In this document: in pieces, positions 55,804-64,000 of the stretch | How the letters are laid out: each line of letters starts with the position of its first letter | How positions within the stretch are numbered: position 1 is the first letter of the stretch | Translations under genes and position numbers: made by a program | Notes under the pieces: generated by a model | What the model was told of the DNA's origin: nothing | Databases searched by the model: none | The model's input: only the letters and a program-made list of their open reading frames with translations | From: Bombilactobacillus mellis | GTDB taxonomy: Bacteria > Bacillota > Bacilli > Lactobacillales > Lactobacillaceae | Reading direction: 5' to 3' | DNA length: 64,000 nucleotides | Assembly: GCF_000967245.1 (NCBI RefSeq) | Contig: NZ_KQ033877.1 | Location: 141,660 to 205,659, forward strand

Positions 55804-57099
55804 ATGGATACAAAACAAGAATCAAAAAATAAACATTTTTGGGGATTCCCATTTACTCATTTTAGTTACTTCTTTATCTGGGCTACTATCTATGGTTATC
55901 TAACTCTTTGGATGGAGCAGGTTGGACATTTAAATGGTGCTCAATCTGGGTTAGTCTTTTCCATGATGGCAGGAATCTCTTTAATCTTTCAACCATTTTT
56001 TGGAGTTATTTCTGATAAACTTCTTTTTAAGAAAAATTTAATTTTAACAATTGCAGCAGTAGCTATCTTAATTGGACCATATTTTCAATGGGTATTTATA
56101 CCTTTATTGCACATAAACTCTTTTCTTGTAGCACTAGTAACTGGTACTTTTCTGAGCTTCATTTTAAATGGCGGTGTTAGTGTTATTGAACAGTATGTTC
56201 AAAGAGCCAGTTTAGCTAATGGGTTTGAATATTCACACTCACGTTTGGGTGGTTCTTTAGCCGGAATTGTCGCTTCATTAGTAGCGGGCAGAATATTTCT
56301 TTGGAAACCGAATTCTATTTTTTGGATGTGTACAATTGCTGCTATAATTTTAGTTTGTTTATTACTTTTTAGCGATAAAATTAATTTAGACAATGCATCT
56401 GCTGCTGGTGACACTTCTAATTCTCTTGATTTAAAAACAGTTGGTGCCGTTTTCAAAAATATGAATTTTTGGGTTCTATCAATTTTTTATATGGGTGCTT
56501 CAGCTATTTTTGATGTTTTTGATCAGCAATTCATTATTTTCTTTAAAACCTTTTTCCACACAGCAGCTCAGGGAACCTTAGTTTATAGTTATATGACATC
56601 TGGTCAGACTATCATTGAATTTTTCTTAATGTTTCCTATGCCTTGGATTATTAATAAAATTGGATCTCGTAACGGTTTAATTGCCTATGGTTTTTTGACT
56701 TGTATTCGGATTTTAGGATCAGCTTTATCACCTTCCTGGGGATGGGTAGTATTCTTTAGATTAATTGCTGGATTAGAGATGCCTCTTTTATTAACCTCCA
56801 TCATGAAATATATTGCTGGTGCTTTTGATATAAGAATCTATGCTACGGTTTACGCCTTAGCATCGAATTTTGCTAAACAAATCTCAGTGTTTATTTTTTC
56901 GACAGTGGCTGGTAATTTGTATGATAAAATTGGATATCAACATACTTATGTTGCAATGGGAATCTTTGTCTTTCTAGTTACTTTATTTGCTGCATTTACT
57001 TTGAAAAAAGAAGATCCTGTTCAAGCCGGAGAAACAGACAAGACACAGGCAAGTCCTGATAATAATATGTCTACTAATTCTAGTACATCAACAAATTAG
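55804..57099 (+). CDS. MFS oligosaccharide:proton symporter (LacY-like)
   Basis: This 431-residue protein with 12 membrane helices looks like the oligosaccharide:H+ symporter branch of the MFS: it begins HFSYFFIWATIYGYLTLWM, then FSMMAGISLIFQPFFGVISDKL, and later EYSHSRLGGSLAG. The last 30 residues are a polar, Ser/Thr-rich tail. Placed between two arabinan-degrading enzymes, it most likely imports arabinobiose or short arabinan fragments. The GGGGG ribosome site is about 12 bases before the ATG, longer than usual. Confidence 0.87.
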   Translation: MDTKQESKNKHFWGFPFTHFSYFFIWATIYGYLTLWMEQVGHLNGAQSGLVFSMMAGISLIFQPFFGVISDKLLFKKNLILTIAAVAILIGPYFQWVFIPLLHINSFLVALVTGTFLSFILNGGVSVIEQYVQRASLANGFEYSHSRLGGSLAGIVASLVAGRIFLWKPNSIFWMCTIAAIILVCLLLFSDKINLDNASAAGDTSNSLDLKTVGAVFKNMNFWVLSIFYMGASAIFDVFDQQFIIFFKTFFHTAAQGTLVYSYMTSGQTIIEFFLMFPMPWIINKIGSRNGLIAYGFLTCIRILGSALSPSWGWVVFFRLIAGLEMPLLLTSIMKYIAGAFDIRIYATVYALASNFAKQISVFIFSTVAGNLYDKIGYQHTYVAMGIFVFLVTLFAAFTLKKEDPVQAGETDKTQASPDNNMSTNSSTSTN

Positions 57100-57120
57100 T
57101 TAAAAATAGGTAAATTTAAG

Positions 57121-58620
57121 ATGATGAATGCTAATTTAACAATTAATTATGATGACATTATTGGAAAAATTGATCCACGTCTTTGGGGATCATTTACCGA
57201 ACAATTGGGCAGATCAATTTATACAGGAATTTATCAACCCGGACATCCTCAGGCAGATAGTAATGGTTTTAGAAAAGATGTTATTGAGGCAATTTTAAAG
57301 CTCAAAGTCCCATTAATCCGCTATCCTGGAGGTAATTTCGTTTCAGGATATAATTGGGAAGACGGTATTGGGCCTAAAGATCAGCGCCCTCGACGCCTAG
57401 ATTTAGCTTGGAAAAGTATAGAAACTAATGAATTTGGGTTACATGAATTTATCAATTGGTGCAGGTTGGTAAATGCGCAACCGGACATGGCTATTAATTT
57501 AGGAACTAGAGGAATAGATGCCGCGCGCAATTTAATTGAATATTGTAACTTTTCTAAGGGGACTTATTGGAGTGATTTGCGCCGAAAAAACGGCGCCGAA
57601 GAACCTTTTAATATTAAAGTATGGTCCTTAGGAAATGAAATGGATGGTGACTGGCAGATTGGTCATAAAACTGCCGAAGAGTATGGCCGTCTTGCACACG
57701 AAACCGCTAAAGCAATGCGGATAGTAGATCCTAATATTGAGCTGATTGCGAGTGGTAGTTCTTTACACAATATGCCTACTTTTGGAAAATGGGAAGAAAC
57801 AATATTAGATCATGTTTATGATGATATAGACTATTTGTCTTTACATCAATATTATGACGATTATGACCATGATATAGCTAAATTTTTGGCTTCTTCCGAA
57901 GATTTTGATAGTTTTATTAATGATGTTATAGCTATTTGTGATGCTGTGAAAGCACGTAAACATAGTAATAAAATTATAAATTTGGCTATGGATGAATGGA
58001 ATGTTTGGTATCACTCCAAGGAAACTGATGCACAACAAAAGCCATGGCAACAGGCACCTACTCTGTTAGAGGATCATTATACTTTTGCAGATGCCTTAGT
58101 TGTAGGAGGATTGGCCATTACTTTGATGAAGCATGCTGATCGTGTAAAAATTGGCTGTCTTGCCCAATTGGTCAATGTTATTGCTCCAATTATGACTAGG
58201 CCTTCAGGTGAACCTTCTGTTTGGTATCAGTCGATCTTTTATCCTTTTATGCAGGTTTCTAACTTAGGCCAAGGGCTATCATTAAAGGTAAAGAAAGAAG
58301 TAAAAGCCTACCAGATAAATAACCGTGATATACCATATGTTGATGCTGCTGCTGTTTATAATAGTAAGAAACAAGAGATTGTTCTATTTATTGAAAATAA
58401 AAGCAGTGATTCTATAAATTTAAATTGTTCGTTTAATAACTTTGATATTCAAAAATTATTAACGTCGACAACATTTAGTGGCTATAATCTTGATTTAACC
58501 AATGAACAACAAGTGATGAAATTAAGGACATCAAAAACTACCTCTTTAGAAGATGATTGTTTGAGAGCACAATTGGAACCATATTCTTGGAATGTGGCTA
58601 GAATAAAAGTAGAAGTATAA
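57121..58620 (+). CDS. abfA: Alpha-L-arabinofuranosidase (GH51)
   Basis: This 499-residue intracellular enzyme removes terminal arabinofuranosyl units. The acid/base Glu173 is in SLGNEMDG and the nucleophile Glu292 in MDEWNVW; IRYPGGNFVSGYNWEDGIGP near residue 62 is a strong family signature. A C-terminal beta domain begins near 385. There is no signal peptide. The only visible ribosome site is weak (AGGTAAATTTAAG). It ends 28 bases before the secreted GH93-like gene. Confidence 0.94.
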   Translation: MMNANLTINYDDIIGKIDPRLWGSFTEQLGRSIYTGIYQPGHPQADSNGFRKDVIEAILKLKVPLIRYPGGNFVSGYNWEDGIGPKDQRPRRLDLAWKSIETNEFGLHEFINWCRLVNAQPDMAINLGTRGIDAARNLIEYCNFSKGTYWSDLRRKNGAEEPFNIKVWSLGNEMDGDWQIGHKTAEEYGRLAHETAKAMRIVDPNIELIASGSSLHNMPTFGKWEETILDHVYDDIDYLSLHQYYDDYDHDIAKFLASSEDFDSFINDVIAICDAVKARKHSNKIINLAMDEWNVWYHSKETDAQQKPWQQAPTLLEDHYTFADALVVGGLAITLMKHADRVKIGCLAQLVNVIAPIMTRPSGEPSVWYQSIFYPFMQVSNLGQGLSLKVKKEVKAYQINNRDIPYVDAAAVYNSKKQEIVLFIENKSSDSINLNCSFNNFDIQKLLTSTTFSGYNLDLTNEQQVMKLRTSKTTSLEDDCLRAQLEPYSWNVARIKVEV

Positions 58621-58648
58621 ATTGGTTTGTTTGAAGGGAATGATAAAA

Positions 58649-59797
58649 TTGCGGCTTCAAAAAAATTCTTTTTATAAATTTTTGGTTTCTTTATTTGTTA
58701 GTGTATTAATTGGTTTTTGTTTTACTGGTTTGAAAGCGCAAGCAGTAGTTAAAAATAGCATTGTAACTATTGCAAATAAGAGTCAAATAGCTGATACAAA
58801 AAGTCCCAGTTTTTTGTATGGCCGTGGTTTAGTTACTACGCATACTGATGCAGAACATTATGGTAGACTATATGCTACTTCTGAACATTACGTTTACGGT
58901 GTACCTTCGTTTTTAATTTTTGAAAGTTTGAATAATGGTCAAACTTGGCAGAAGATAAGCGAGGTTAAAGAACAACATAATTATTCTAATGGTCAACCTT
59001 GGGGGAATAGATATCAGCCATTTCTTTATGAGTTGCCTGAAAAGATAGGAAATTTGCCAGAAGGAACTATTCTTTGTATAGGTAATTCTATTCCTAGTGA
59101 TCTTAGTAAAACTTCGATTGATTTATATTATAGTTTAGACCATGCACGTAGTTGGCATTATTTAAGCACAGTGGCCACAGGGGGTCACGCCGATGTTAAT
59201 ACTACAAGCAATGGGCCTGTTTGGGAACCATTTTTAAAAGTTATTAATCATCAATTAGTTTGCTTTTATTCAGATGAAAGAGATAAACCTGCTCATAGCC
59301 AAAAACTATCACATCAAGTTACTACTAACGGGATCGATTGGGGCCCGGAAATAGATGATGTAGCATTTAAGTCACCTACCGCCCGTCCGGGAATGGTAAC
59401 AGTTGATAAGATGGCTAATAATAAATATATTATGACTTATGAAGTAGTTAACTCAGGAGAATGGCGTACCAATTATAAAATTTCTAATAATGGTTTTGAT
59501 TGGAATGCCGAAGATGAGGGTCAGCGATTAGCTTACGGCGGTGCTCCTTATGTAGCTACAATGAAAAATGGAACTATCGTTGCTAATACTGATGGTAGTA
59601 GCAATCTTTATGTGAATAAAAATAACGCACAAACTAATAAATGGCAAACAGTTAAAATGCCTATGCCATTAGCCTACTCACGTTCCATAACTGTTTTACC
59701 AAACGATCAATTGTTATTTGTTAGTGGAGGACCTTTGAAATCACCTACTGATCCAAATAATAATGAATTGACATCACTGATTTATAGTTTAAACTAA
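58649..59797 (+). CDS. Secreted GH93-like exo-arabinanase (sialidase-fold propeller)
   Basis: This is a 382-residue exported enzyme with a signal peptide cut after AQA (about residue 32) and a six-bladed propeller showing Asp-box-like strands (SLNNGQTWQ, SLDHARSWH). The pattern GPVWEPFL, YSDERD, RPGMVTV and IMTYEVVN fits GH93 exo-alpha-1,5-L-arabinanases. The two candidate catalytic residues Glu193 and Glu265 are 72 apart, the spacing I recall for Fusarium Arb93A (Glu170 and Glu242). The arabinan operon context supports this over sialidase. GAAGGGA is nine bases before TTG 58649; ATG 58640 is too close. No cell-wall anchor is seen. Confidence 0.72.
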   Translation: MRLQKNSFYKFLVSLFVSVLIGFCFTGLKAQAVVKNSIVTIANKSQIADTKSPSFLYGRGLVTTHTDAEHYGRLYATSEHYVYGVPSFLIFESLNNGQTWQKISEVKEQHNYSNGQPWGNRYQPFLYELPEKIGNLPEGTILCIGNSIPSDLSKTSIDLYYSLDHARSWHYLSTVATGGHADVNTTSNGPVWEPFLKVINHQLVCFYSDERDKPAHSQKLSHQVTTNGIDWGPEIDDVAFKSPTARPGMVTVDKMANNKYIMTYEVVNSGEWRTNYKISNNGFDWNAEDEGQRLAYGGAPYVATMKNGTIVANTDGSSNLYVNKNNAQTNKWQTVKMPMPLAYSRSITVLPNDQLLFVSGGPLKSPTDPNNNELTSLIYSLN

Positions 59798-59806
59798 AAA
59801 ATTTTT

Positions 59807-59854
59807 AAAAACTCAGCTATTAGATATCAGACCTATCTAGTAGCTGAGTTTTTT
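59807..59854 (+). terminator. Terminator of the arabinan operon
   Basis: A 13-bp outer stem (AAAAACTCAGCTA with its complement), an inner 5-bp stem and a final T run lie just after the last gene of the arabinan cluster. Confidence 0.9.
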
Positions 59855-59888
59855 ATTTGCTCCTTGTTTAGGTATCTTTGTTAATTAC

Positions 59889-59916
59889 TTGACAAAGTTA
59901 AGTAAACGTCTACAAT
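59889..59916 (+). promoter_or_regulatory. Orphan promoter running into the 3' end of the lacI-type gene
   Basis: TTGACA (59889-59894) and TACAAT (59911-59916), 16 bases apart, form a strong sigma-A promoter on the plus strand. No plus-strand gene follows; the next gene is on the minus strand. The same -35, 16-base spacing and -10 occur at 62540-62567 before a real operon. Confidence 0.6.
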
Positions 59917-59932
59917 TAAAGCATAACGTTAT

Positions 59933-59946
59933 GTTAAGCGGTTAAC
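59933..59946. promoter_or_regulatory. LacI-type operator, copy 1
   Basis: GTTAAGCGGTTAAC is the exact reverse complement of copy 2 at 62581 and has the central CG and palindromic form of LacI-family operators. It sits just downstream of the orphan promoter. Confidence 0.7.
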
Positions 59947-59962
59947 TGAGAAAACAAGAGTT

Positions 59963-60967
59963 TTAAAAACTCTGTCGAAGAATTTGTTGAGTGGGAATAA
60001 GTTTTAATTGCGGTTGGGTTGAATTTTTTTTAGCAATTTTTTGCTGTAAGATGTCCATAGCAATTGTTCCGATCGAAAAGGAATCCTGACGGATGCAGCT
60101 GATAGGCGGAGTCATTACTTTCATCCAATCAAATTCTTCGTAAGTGGCTACTCCGTAATCTTGAGGATAGGAGAAATGGAGTTGTTGCATGGCTTGCACT
60201 AATCTCAAAAATACGCGCGCATTCATACAAAAGAAACCGATTTTGTCATCACCTTTTTGGGTCATAATTGTTGCCAGATTTTGTTTAAATTGTTGATATT
60301 CTACACTTTTACCGTGGTGAGGGACTGTAACTAAATGATTTAAGGTAGAGTATTTTGTGGCCTTAATAAAGCCTTGATAACGTTGATTACGGGTACTGAT
60401 ATTTTGAAAAGGCCAAGTAACAAAATAGATATTGTTATAATCTTTAGCTTGCATTTGATTAATTAGTTTTTGAACTGAATTAACGTTGTCAGTCGCCACG
60501 GTATCAATAATCAGCTCAGTAGATTGGCGATCTACCATAACGGTATTATCATTTGATAAAGATTGATAAATAGGACTGTCAGGATTGACAGGATCAACAA
60601 TAATGCCTGCTACTCCTTCATTTTGTAAACGGGTAATATTATCCATTTCTTTTTGTTCACTGTTATTAGCATTGGTAAAAAGAACGCGATAATTGTAATT
60701 ATCACATTGTTCATAAATACCTGATAGAACTTGCGAGGTAAAAGGATTAGTAATATCAGCAATGGAAACACCGATAGTTTTATTTTCGTTTTTAGCTAGG
60801 TTGCGGGCAATGGAGTTGGGATGATAATTAGTGTTGCTAATAATTTCAGTTAAACGGCGGCGTGTTGTCAAAGACATCCGGTCATAATTACCATTGAGAT
60901 AATTAGAGACGGTAGCAGTGGAAACATGAGCCATGTTAGCAATATCACGAATGGTTAATTTTTCCAT
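59963..60967 (-). CDS. LacI-family transcriptional regulator
   Basis: This 334-residue repressor has the N-terminal LacI helix-turn-helix (TIRDIANMAHVSTATVSNYLNG at about 4-25) and a periplasmic-binding-type sensor domain from about 60. ATG 60967 is chosen because GAGG lies at the right distance; an ATG four codons upstream overlaps that site. It is divergent from an MFS transporter gene. Three matching operators near it (59933, 62581, 62688) suggest that it controls the TIM-barrel/galactitol-PTS operon. The sugar sensed is unknown; hexuronate- or hexitol-type sugars fit the neighbours. A weak hairpin overlaps its stop codon (59957-59973). Confidence 0.88.
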   Translation of the reverse strand: MEKLTIRDIANMAHVSTATVSNYLNGNYDRMSLTTRRRLTEIISNTNYHPNSIARNLAKNENKTIGVSIADITNPFTSQVLSGIYEQCDNYNYRVLFTNANNSEQKEMDNITRLQNEGVAGIIVDPVNPDSPIYQSLSNDNTVMVDRQSTELIIDTVATDNVNSVQKLINQMQAKDYNNIYFVTWPFQNISTRNQRYQGFIKATKYSTLNHLVTVPHHGKSVEYQQFKQNLATIMTQKGDDKIGFFCMNARVFLRLVQAMQQLHFSYPQDYGVATYEEFDWMKVMTPPISCIRQDSFSIGTIAMDILQQKIAKKNSTQPQLKLIPTQQILRQSF

Positions 60968-61159
60968 AAATTTCCTCATAATTAAATTTTTTTATGTTTA
61001 TTATAGCGTATTTTGACCCAAGAGCATGCATTTATCTAAAGGGTGATGAAGAGTTAATTAAAATAGTGCATTCTTGTTACTGAGTCTTAGTCAAAGCTAA
61101 TTTATTGGAGCCATCTGCGAAAATGATGAAATTAGGAGAAAACAAGGAGTGAGGCGAAG

Positions 61160-62404
61160 ATGAGTTTGGAAACTACAGATCAGACTGAAAAGTGGACTGG
61201 AAAACAGATCATAATTCTAATTGGATTATGGCTGGCTTTTTTGATTAGTTTTATTACACGGTTAGTATGGGCAACTTTAATGCCTGTTGTGAATAGTGCA
61301 ATGCATTTGAGTGTGTCTCAGGGCAATGATTATGTGACAGCTTTTTATATCGGCTATACTTTAACAGTTTTACCCGGAGGTATGTTAGCTGATAAAATTG
61401 GTTATCGCAAAATGGTCATTTTGACAGTGATCGGCAATGTGCTGGCCATGACTTTGATGGTATTTATGCAAGGTTATTGGTCCGGTTTATTATTCAGATT
61501 TATTCTGGGCTTAGTTTCGGGACCGGATTTATCCGCCTGTATGGGTGTCATTAGTGAATGGTTTACGGATAAACAAAGAGCCACTGCTACCGGAATCTTT
61601 ACGACTTGTACGTCGTTTGGCTTAACAGTAGTCAATCTCTATGCTCCAACTGTAGCTCAGAAATACGGCTGGCGAGCAGCTATGTTTGTAACTGCTTTAA
61701 TTCCGTTATTAGTATTAGGGTTTGTGGTCTTTGCTTTAAGAGGGACTCCACCTTATAAAATTTCAAAGACCAATCCCAAGACTGAACCTAATGCTAATCA
61801 AGAATCATCTTTAACTATGTTAAAAAAGGCTTTTTCCAATAGAAATGTGCTCTTGTTAGCATTGACAGGTTTATGTGCAACGGGAGCGAAATGGGGAGTA
61901 ACTAATTGGGCCAATTTATTTATTGTTAAAAGTTTAGGTTTCTCTACTGTTACTGCAGGCAAAGCCATGGCTTTCTTTGGAATTACCTCGGTAGTGTCCA
62001 TGGTTTTGGCAGGTTATATTTCGGATCATTCGAAGATGTCCCGTCATTTATTATCAGCTATTTTTATGGCTATTTTTACCCCAACCATTATTGGATTTGC
62101 TTTATCACCAAAAGGTAATTTGGCTATGTTATATTTTTGGGCAGGAGCTTTAGGAGTGGGAGCGTTTATGTTCAGCTCACTAACCAACACCCTGTCAGTA
62201 GAAGTGGCTCCGCCAGATTTACGGGGAACGGTTGTCGGGTTTGTGAATGTTTTTAATCAGGCAGGTTCTTTTTTAGCGCCGATACTTTTGGGCAGTATTT
62301 TAACTGCTACTAAAAGTTATGTTACTTCTTTTTTAATCATATCAATATTTCCACTAGTAGGCTTTTTAGCTCTATTATTTATTAAAGAAAATAAGCGTTA
62401 TTAG
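61160..62404 (+). CDS. MFS transporter (anion:cation symporter-like)
   Basis: This 414-residue 12-helix transporter has GGMLADKIGYRKMV as the loop 2-3 motif, and FRFILGLVSGPDLSACMGVISEWF and RATATGIFTTCTSFG typical of the ACS family that carries organic anions such as hexuronates and sugar acids. Its substrate is not proven. It lies between the LacI regulator and the sugar-isomerase/PTS operon. No operator copy was found in its own upstream region. GGAGTGAGG precedes the ATG. Confidence 0.85.
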   Translation: MSLETTDQTEKWTGKQIIILIGLWLAFLISFITRLVWATLMPVVNSAMHLSVSQGNDYVTAFYIGYTLTVLPGGMLADKIGYRKMVILTVIGNVLAMTLMVFMQGYWSGLLFRFILGLVSGPDLSACMGVISEWFTDKQRATATGIFTTCTSFGLTVVNLYAPTVAQKYGWRAAMFVTALIPLLVLGFVVFALRGTPPYKISKTNPKTEPNANQESSLTMLKKAFSNRNVLLLALTGLCATGAKWGVTNWANLFIVKSLGFSTVTAGKAMAFFGITSVVSMVLAGYISDHSKMSRHLLSAIFMAIFTPTIIGFALSPKGNLAMLYFWAGALGVGAFMFSSLTNTLSVEVAPPDLRGTVVGFVNVFNQAGSFLAPILLGSILTATKSYVTSFLIISIFPLVGFLALLFIKENKRY

Positions 62405-62539
62405 GGTTGTAAAATTCCGAATACAAAATTTGGGGTAAGGATTATCTTGGGGGTTTTAAAAAATCTGTAGTTATCCAGATTAAATCTTTTATAAGGCTAA
62501 TTAATCATTATACTTGATCAAATTATCACGAGAAGATAC

Positions 62540-62567
62540 TTGACAAAAAATAGGAAACCTTTACAAT
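62540..62567 (+). promoter_or_regulatory. Promoter of the TIM-barrel/galactitol-PTS operon
   Basis: TTGACA (62540-62545) and TACAAT (62562-62567) have a 16-base spacer. It shares architecture with the orphan promoter at 59889. The leader after it is long, about 180 bases, and contains both operators; nothing else is recognised in the 335-base gap from 62405 to 62739. Confidence 0.7.
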
Positions 62568-62580
62568 AAAGTTGTATTAA

Positions 62581-62594
62581 GTTAACCGCTTAAC
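62581..62594. promoter_or_regulatory. LacI-type operator, copy 2
   Basis: GTTAACCGCTTAAC lies 13 bases after the -10 box of the operon promoter, where a bound repressor would block elongation or open-complex formation. Confidence 0.75.
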
Positions 62595-62687
62595 TCAAGC
62601 TCGTAAATGCAAGTTAAACTAACTTCTGGGATGATATTAATTGCGATTGCAGTAATTAAAAAAATGAGGGATTAGTTTAGCTTCCTA

Positions 62688-62701
62688 GTTAACCGCTTAA
62701 G
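62688..62701. promoter_or_regulatory. LacI-type operator, copy 3
   Basis: GTTAACCGCTTAAG matches copy 2 in 13 of 14 bases. It lies 107 bases further downstream, inside the leader and about 50 bases before the first gene, so repression by looping or roadblock is possible. Confidence 0.7.
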
Positions 62702-62754
62702 TGAGACCAGCAAATTTCTAATTAGTAAATCCTATAAAGGTGGTGATAAAGATT

Positions 62755-63489
62755 TTGAAAAACAAGTTTATTGTGAATACTGCAGCCTTTAGAAAAGAAA
62801 ATTCTGCTAAATTAGATCAGGCTGCACAAATACATCGGGCTAAAGAGTTAGGCTTTGCGGCTATTGAAATCAGAAATGAATTGCTAGATGGCAGTTTAGA
62901 AGAATTAGAAAGGATTTCTCAGCAAGCACAAGCGGAACAACTTGAAGTTTATTTTAGTGTAGGCGATGTTTTATTTAAAGATCAGCACTTAAATCCAGCT
63001 TTTGAGCAATATTTAGAGCAAATGCGAAATTTAGGTGCACAATACTTAAAAATGAACTTGGGTAATTTTAGTTATCCTAATGCTAGTGCTGGGGCACAAT
63101 TGAATGATTATTTAGATGGCTCTTTTCATTTATATTTGGAGAATAATCAAGCCCCTAATGAAAGCGATCTACAGAAAACTATCGCGTTTTTCCAGCAGAA
63201 TACCTGCCCAGATATCAGCTACTGTTTTGACATTGCTAATTGGGAATGGCTCCAAGCAGATGTTTATGAAGCTGCAAAGCAATTGGCGCCAGTTACTGAC
63301 TATCTGCATTTAAAAAATTTTGTATACGATAACAGTAATAAAAAAGTTACCTCGCTAGATAAAGGAATTTTAGATTGGCGGCGAATTATTAAGATTTTTA
63401 CACAAGTTAATCAGTATGGTTTTGAATATTATGCAGAACCTGACATTTTACAATCTGATTTAGAGCTTGTCCAACAAAGTTTATCCTAA
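62755..63489 (+). CDS. TIM-barrel sugar phosphate isomerase/epimerase
   Basis: This 244-residue protein matches the xylose-isomerase-like TIM barrel superfamily (AP_endonuc_2 fold): AKELGFAAIEIRNELL, YLKMNLGNFS, SYCFDIANWEW with a likely metal ligand Asp, YLHLKNF, and FEYYAEPDIL near the end. It probably isomerises or epimerises a sugar or sugar phosphate, but the substrate is unknown. TTG 62755 is chosen because AAAGGTGGTGA lies eight bases upstream; GTG codons inside that site are rejected. It is followed 19 bases later by a PTS gene. Confidence 0.82.
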   Translation: MKNKFIVNTAAFRKENSAKLDQAAQIHRAKELGFAAIEIRNELLDGSLEELERISQQAQAEQLEVYFSVGDVLFKDQHLNPAFEQYLEQMRNLGAQYLKMNLGNFSYPNASAGAQLNDYLDGSFHLYLENNQAPNESDLQKTIAFFQQNTCPDISYCFDIANWEWLQADVYEAAKQLAPVTDYLHLKNFVYDNSNKKVTSLDKGILDWRRIIKIFTQVNQYGFEYYAEPDILQSDLELVQQSLS

Positions 63490-63508
63490 ATAAAGGAGGA
63501 ATTTGGAA

Positions 63509-64000
63509 GTGCTAGAAACTGTCAATCAGATTTTTCAAATTTTTGGAGCTAGTGTAGTAGTTCCGATTATGATTTTTATTGTGGCACTTTGTTTAAAAGT
63601 TAAACCTAAGACGGCCATGATGAGTGCCTTTTACGCAGGAGTTGGTTTAACTGGTTTCGGCTGGGTTATTCAAGCGTTTACGCCGACTATTACAAAAATC
63701 ATTAAACAAATGGTTAGTAATACGGGCATTAAACTACCAATTGTTGATATCGGCTGGCAAGCTGGATCCTTAGCTTCTTTTGGCTCCATGGTAGGATTGA
63801 GTTTCTTTGTCTTTGGACTGATTGCTGAATTGCTGCTGTTTGCTTTTGGTGTGACTAAGATTTTTATGGCCTCTAATTTATGGAATAATTTTGGCTTTAT
63901 GATTTGGGGAACAGTTTGCTATTATGTTACTCATAATTTTTGGCTTTCTTTAGGTTTGTCCTTCTTTATGCTGCTCTATGCTTTGCTATTAGCAGAGGTA
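63509..64000 (+). CDS. PTS galactitol-type EIIC permease (cut by window end)
   Basis: From GTG 63509 with AAAGGAGG nine bases upstream, an uninterrupted frame of 164 codons runs to the window end. It is very hydrophobic, with about five helices so far, and motifs KVKPKTAMMSAFYAGVGLTGF, VDIGWQAGSLASFG and FMASNLWNNFGFMIWG typical of GatC-type EIIC proteins of the galactitol family. It would form the membrane channel of a phosphotransferase system, with EIIA and EIIB expected nearby but not in this window. It is second in the operon controlled by the LacI-type operators. Confidence 0.87.
   Translation, partial: MLETVNQIFQIFGASVVVPIMIFIVALCLKVKPKTAMMSAFYAGVGLTGFGWVIQAFTPTITKIIKQMVSNTGIKLPIVDIGWQAGSLASFGSMVGLSFFVFGLIAELLLFAFGVTKIFMASNLWNNFGFMIWGTVCYYVTHNFWLSLGLSFFMLLYALLLAEV

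Noticed and set aside
58649-59797. Sialidase (GH33) call for the secreted propeller protein
   Set aside because: Asp-box-like strands occur in several families; the WEPFL, YSDERD and TYE pattern and the arabinan operon fit GH93 better, and no N-terminal sialidase FRIP-type motif is seen.

Overview
The window reads as the chromosome of a low-GC Firmicute of the Lactobacillaceae. The evidence is a class II fructose-bisphosphate aldolase together with a full-length phosphoketolase, a D-Ala-D-Lac type Ddl, an Aslfm-type (D-aspartate ligase-like) ATP-grasp ligase, PepO, PepF and M42 peptidases, a GH73 autolysin with SH3 repeats, frequent TTG/GTG starts and strong AAGGAGG ribosome binding sites. 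Aldolase plus phosphoketolase fits an organism that ferments hexoses by glycolysis and pentoses by the phosphoketolase route. I cannot name the species from sequence alone. No rRNA, tRNA, CRISPR array, insertion sequence or phage gene was seen.

Layout. 0.1-15.5 kb: housekeeping and cell-envelope genes (DUF1002 secreted protein, ddl, nagA, GH32 sucrase, a tyrosine phosphatase, a glycosyltransferase with a YueI protein, a peptide-binding protein with an M42 peptidase, Nudix, Dps, a P-type ATPase, a HAD phosphatase and a membrane hydrolase). 15.5-24.4 kb: fba, a TPP-riboswitch-controlled CytX transporter, a 1-kb stretch of decayed coding sequence, gldA, a CNNM-type membrane protein, the GH73 autolysin and a GntR regulator. 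24.4-40 kb: xpkA, a hydroxyacyl-CoA dehydrogenase, a second tyrosine phosphatase, two universal stress proteins, PepF, a UvrA-like ABC ATPase, an amino acid permease, small enzymes, and an ATP-grasp ligase lacking a normal start codon.

40.1-46.1 kb (minus strand): an aromatic amino acid operon, in transcription order a Tyr-rich leader peptide with attenuator, an MFS transporter fused to chorismate mutase, aroC, aroA, tyrA and aroK. The genes overlap or abut, so translation is probably coupled. The leader encodes the 19-residue peptide MIRCLVHKDYYLGFAYYYR and is followed by seven RNA segments that can pair only with neighbours in a chain ending in a perfect terminator. This looks like ribosome-mediated attenuation by tyrosine, and is the most interesting element in the window.

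49.6-59.9 kb: an arabinan/arabinose locus with AraR, araB, araD, araA, an intracellular GH43, a LacY-like importer, GH51 arabinofuranosidase and a secreted GH93-like propeller enzyme. The likely flow is extracellular release of short arabino-oligosaccharides, import, intracellular cleavage to arabinose, conversion to xylulose 5-phosphate by AraA, AraB and AraD, then phosphoketolase (xpkA at 24.4 kb). 59.9-64 kb: a LacI regulator, an MFS transporter, and the start of an operon with a TIM-barrel sugar isomerase and a galactitol-type PTS EIIC cut by the window end. Three copies of the same LacI-type operator lie in this last region, one of them beside a promoter that drives no evident gene.
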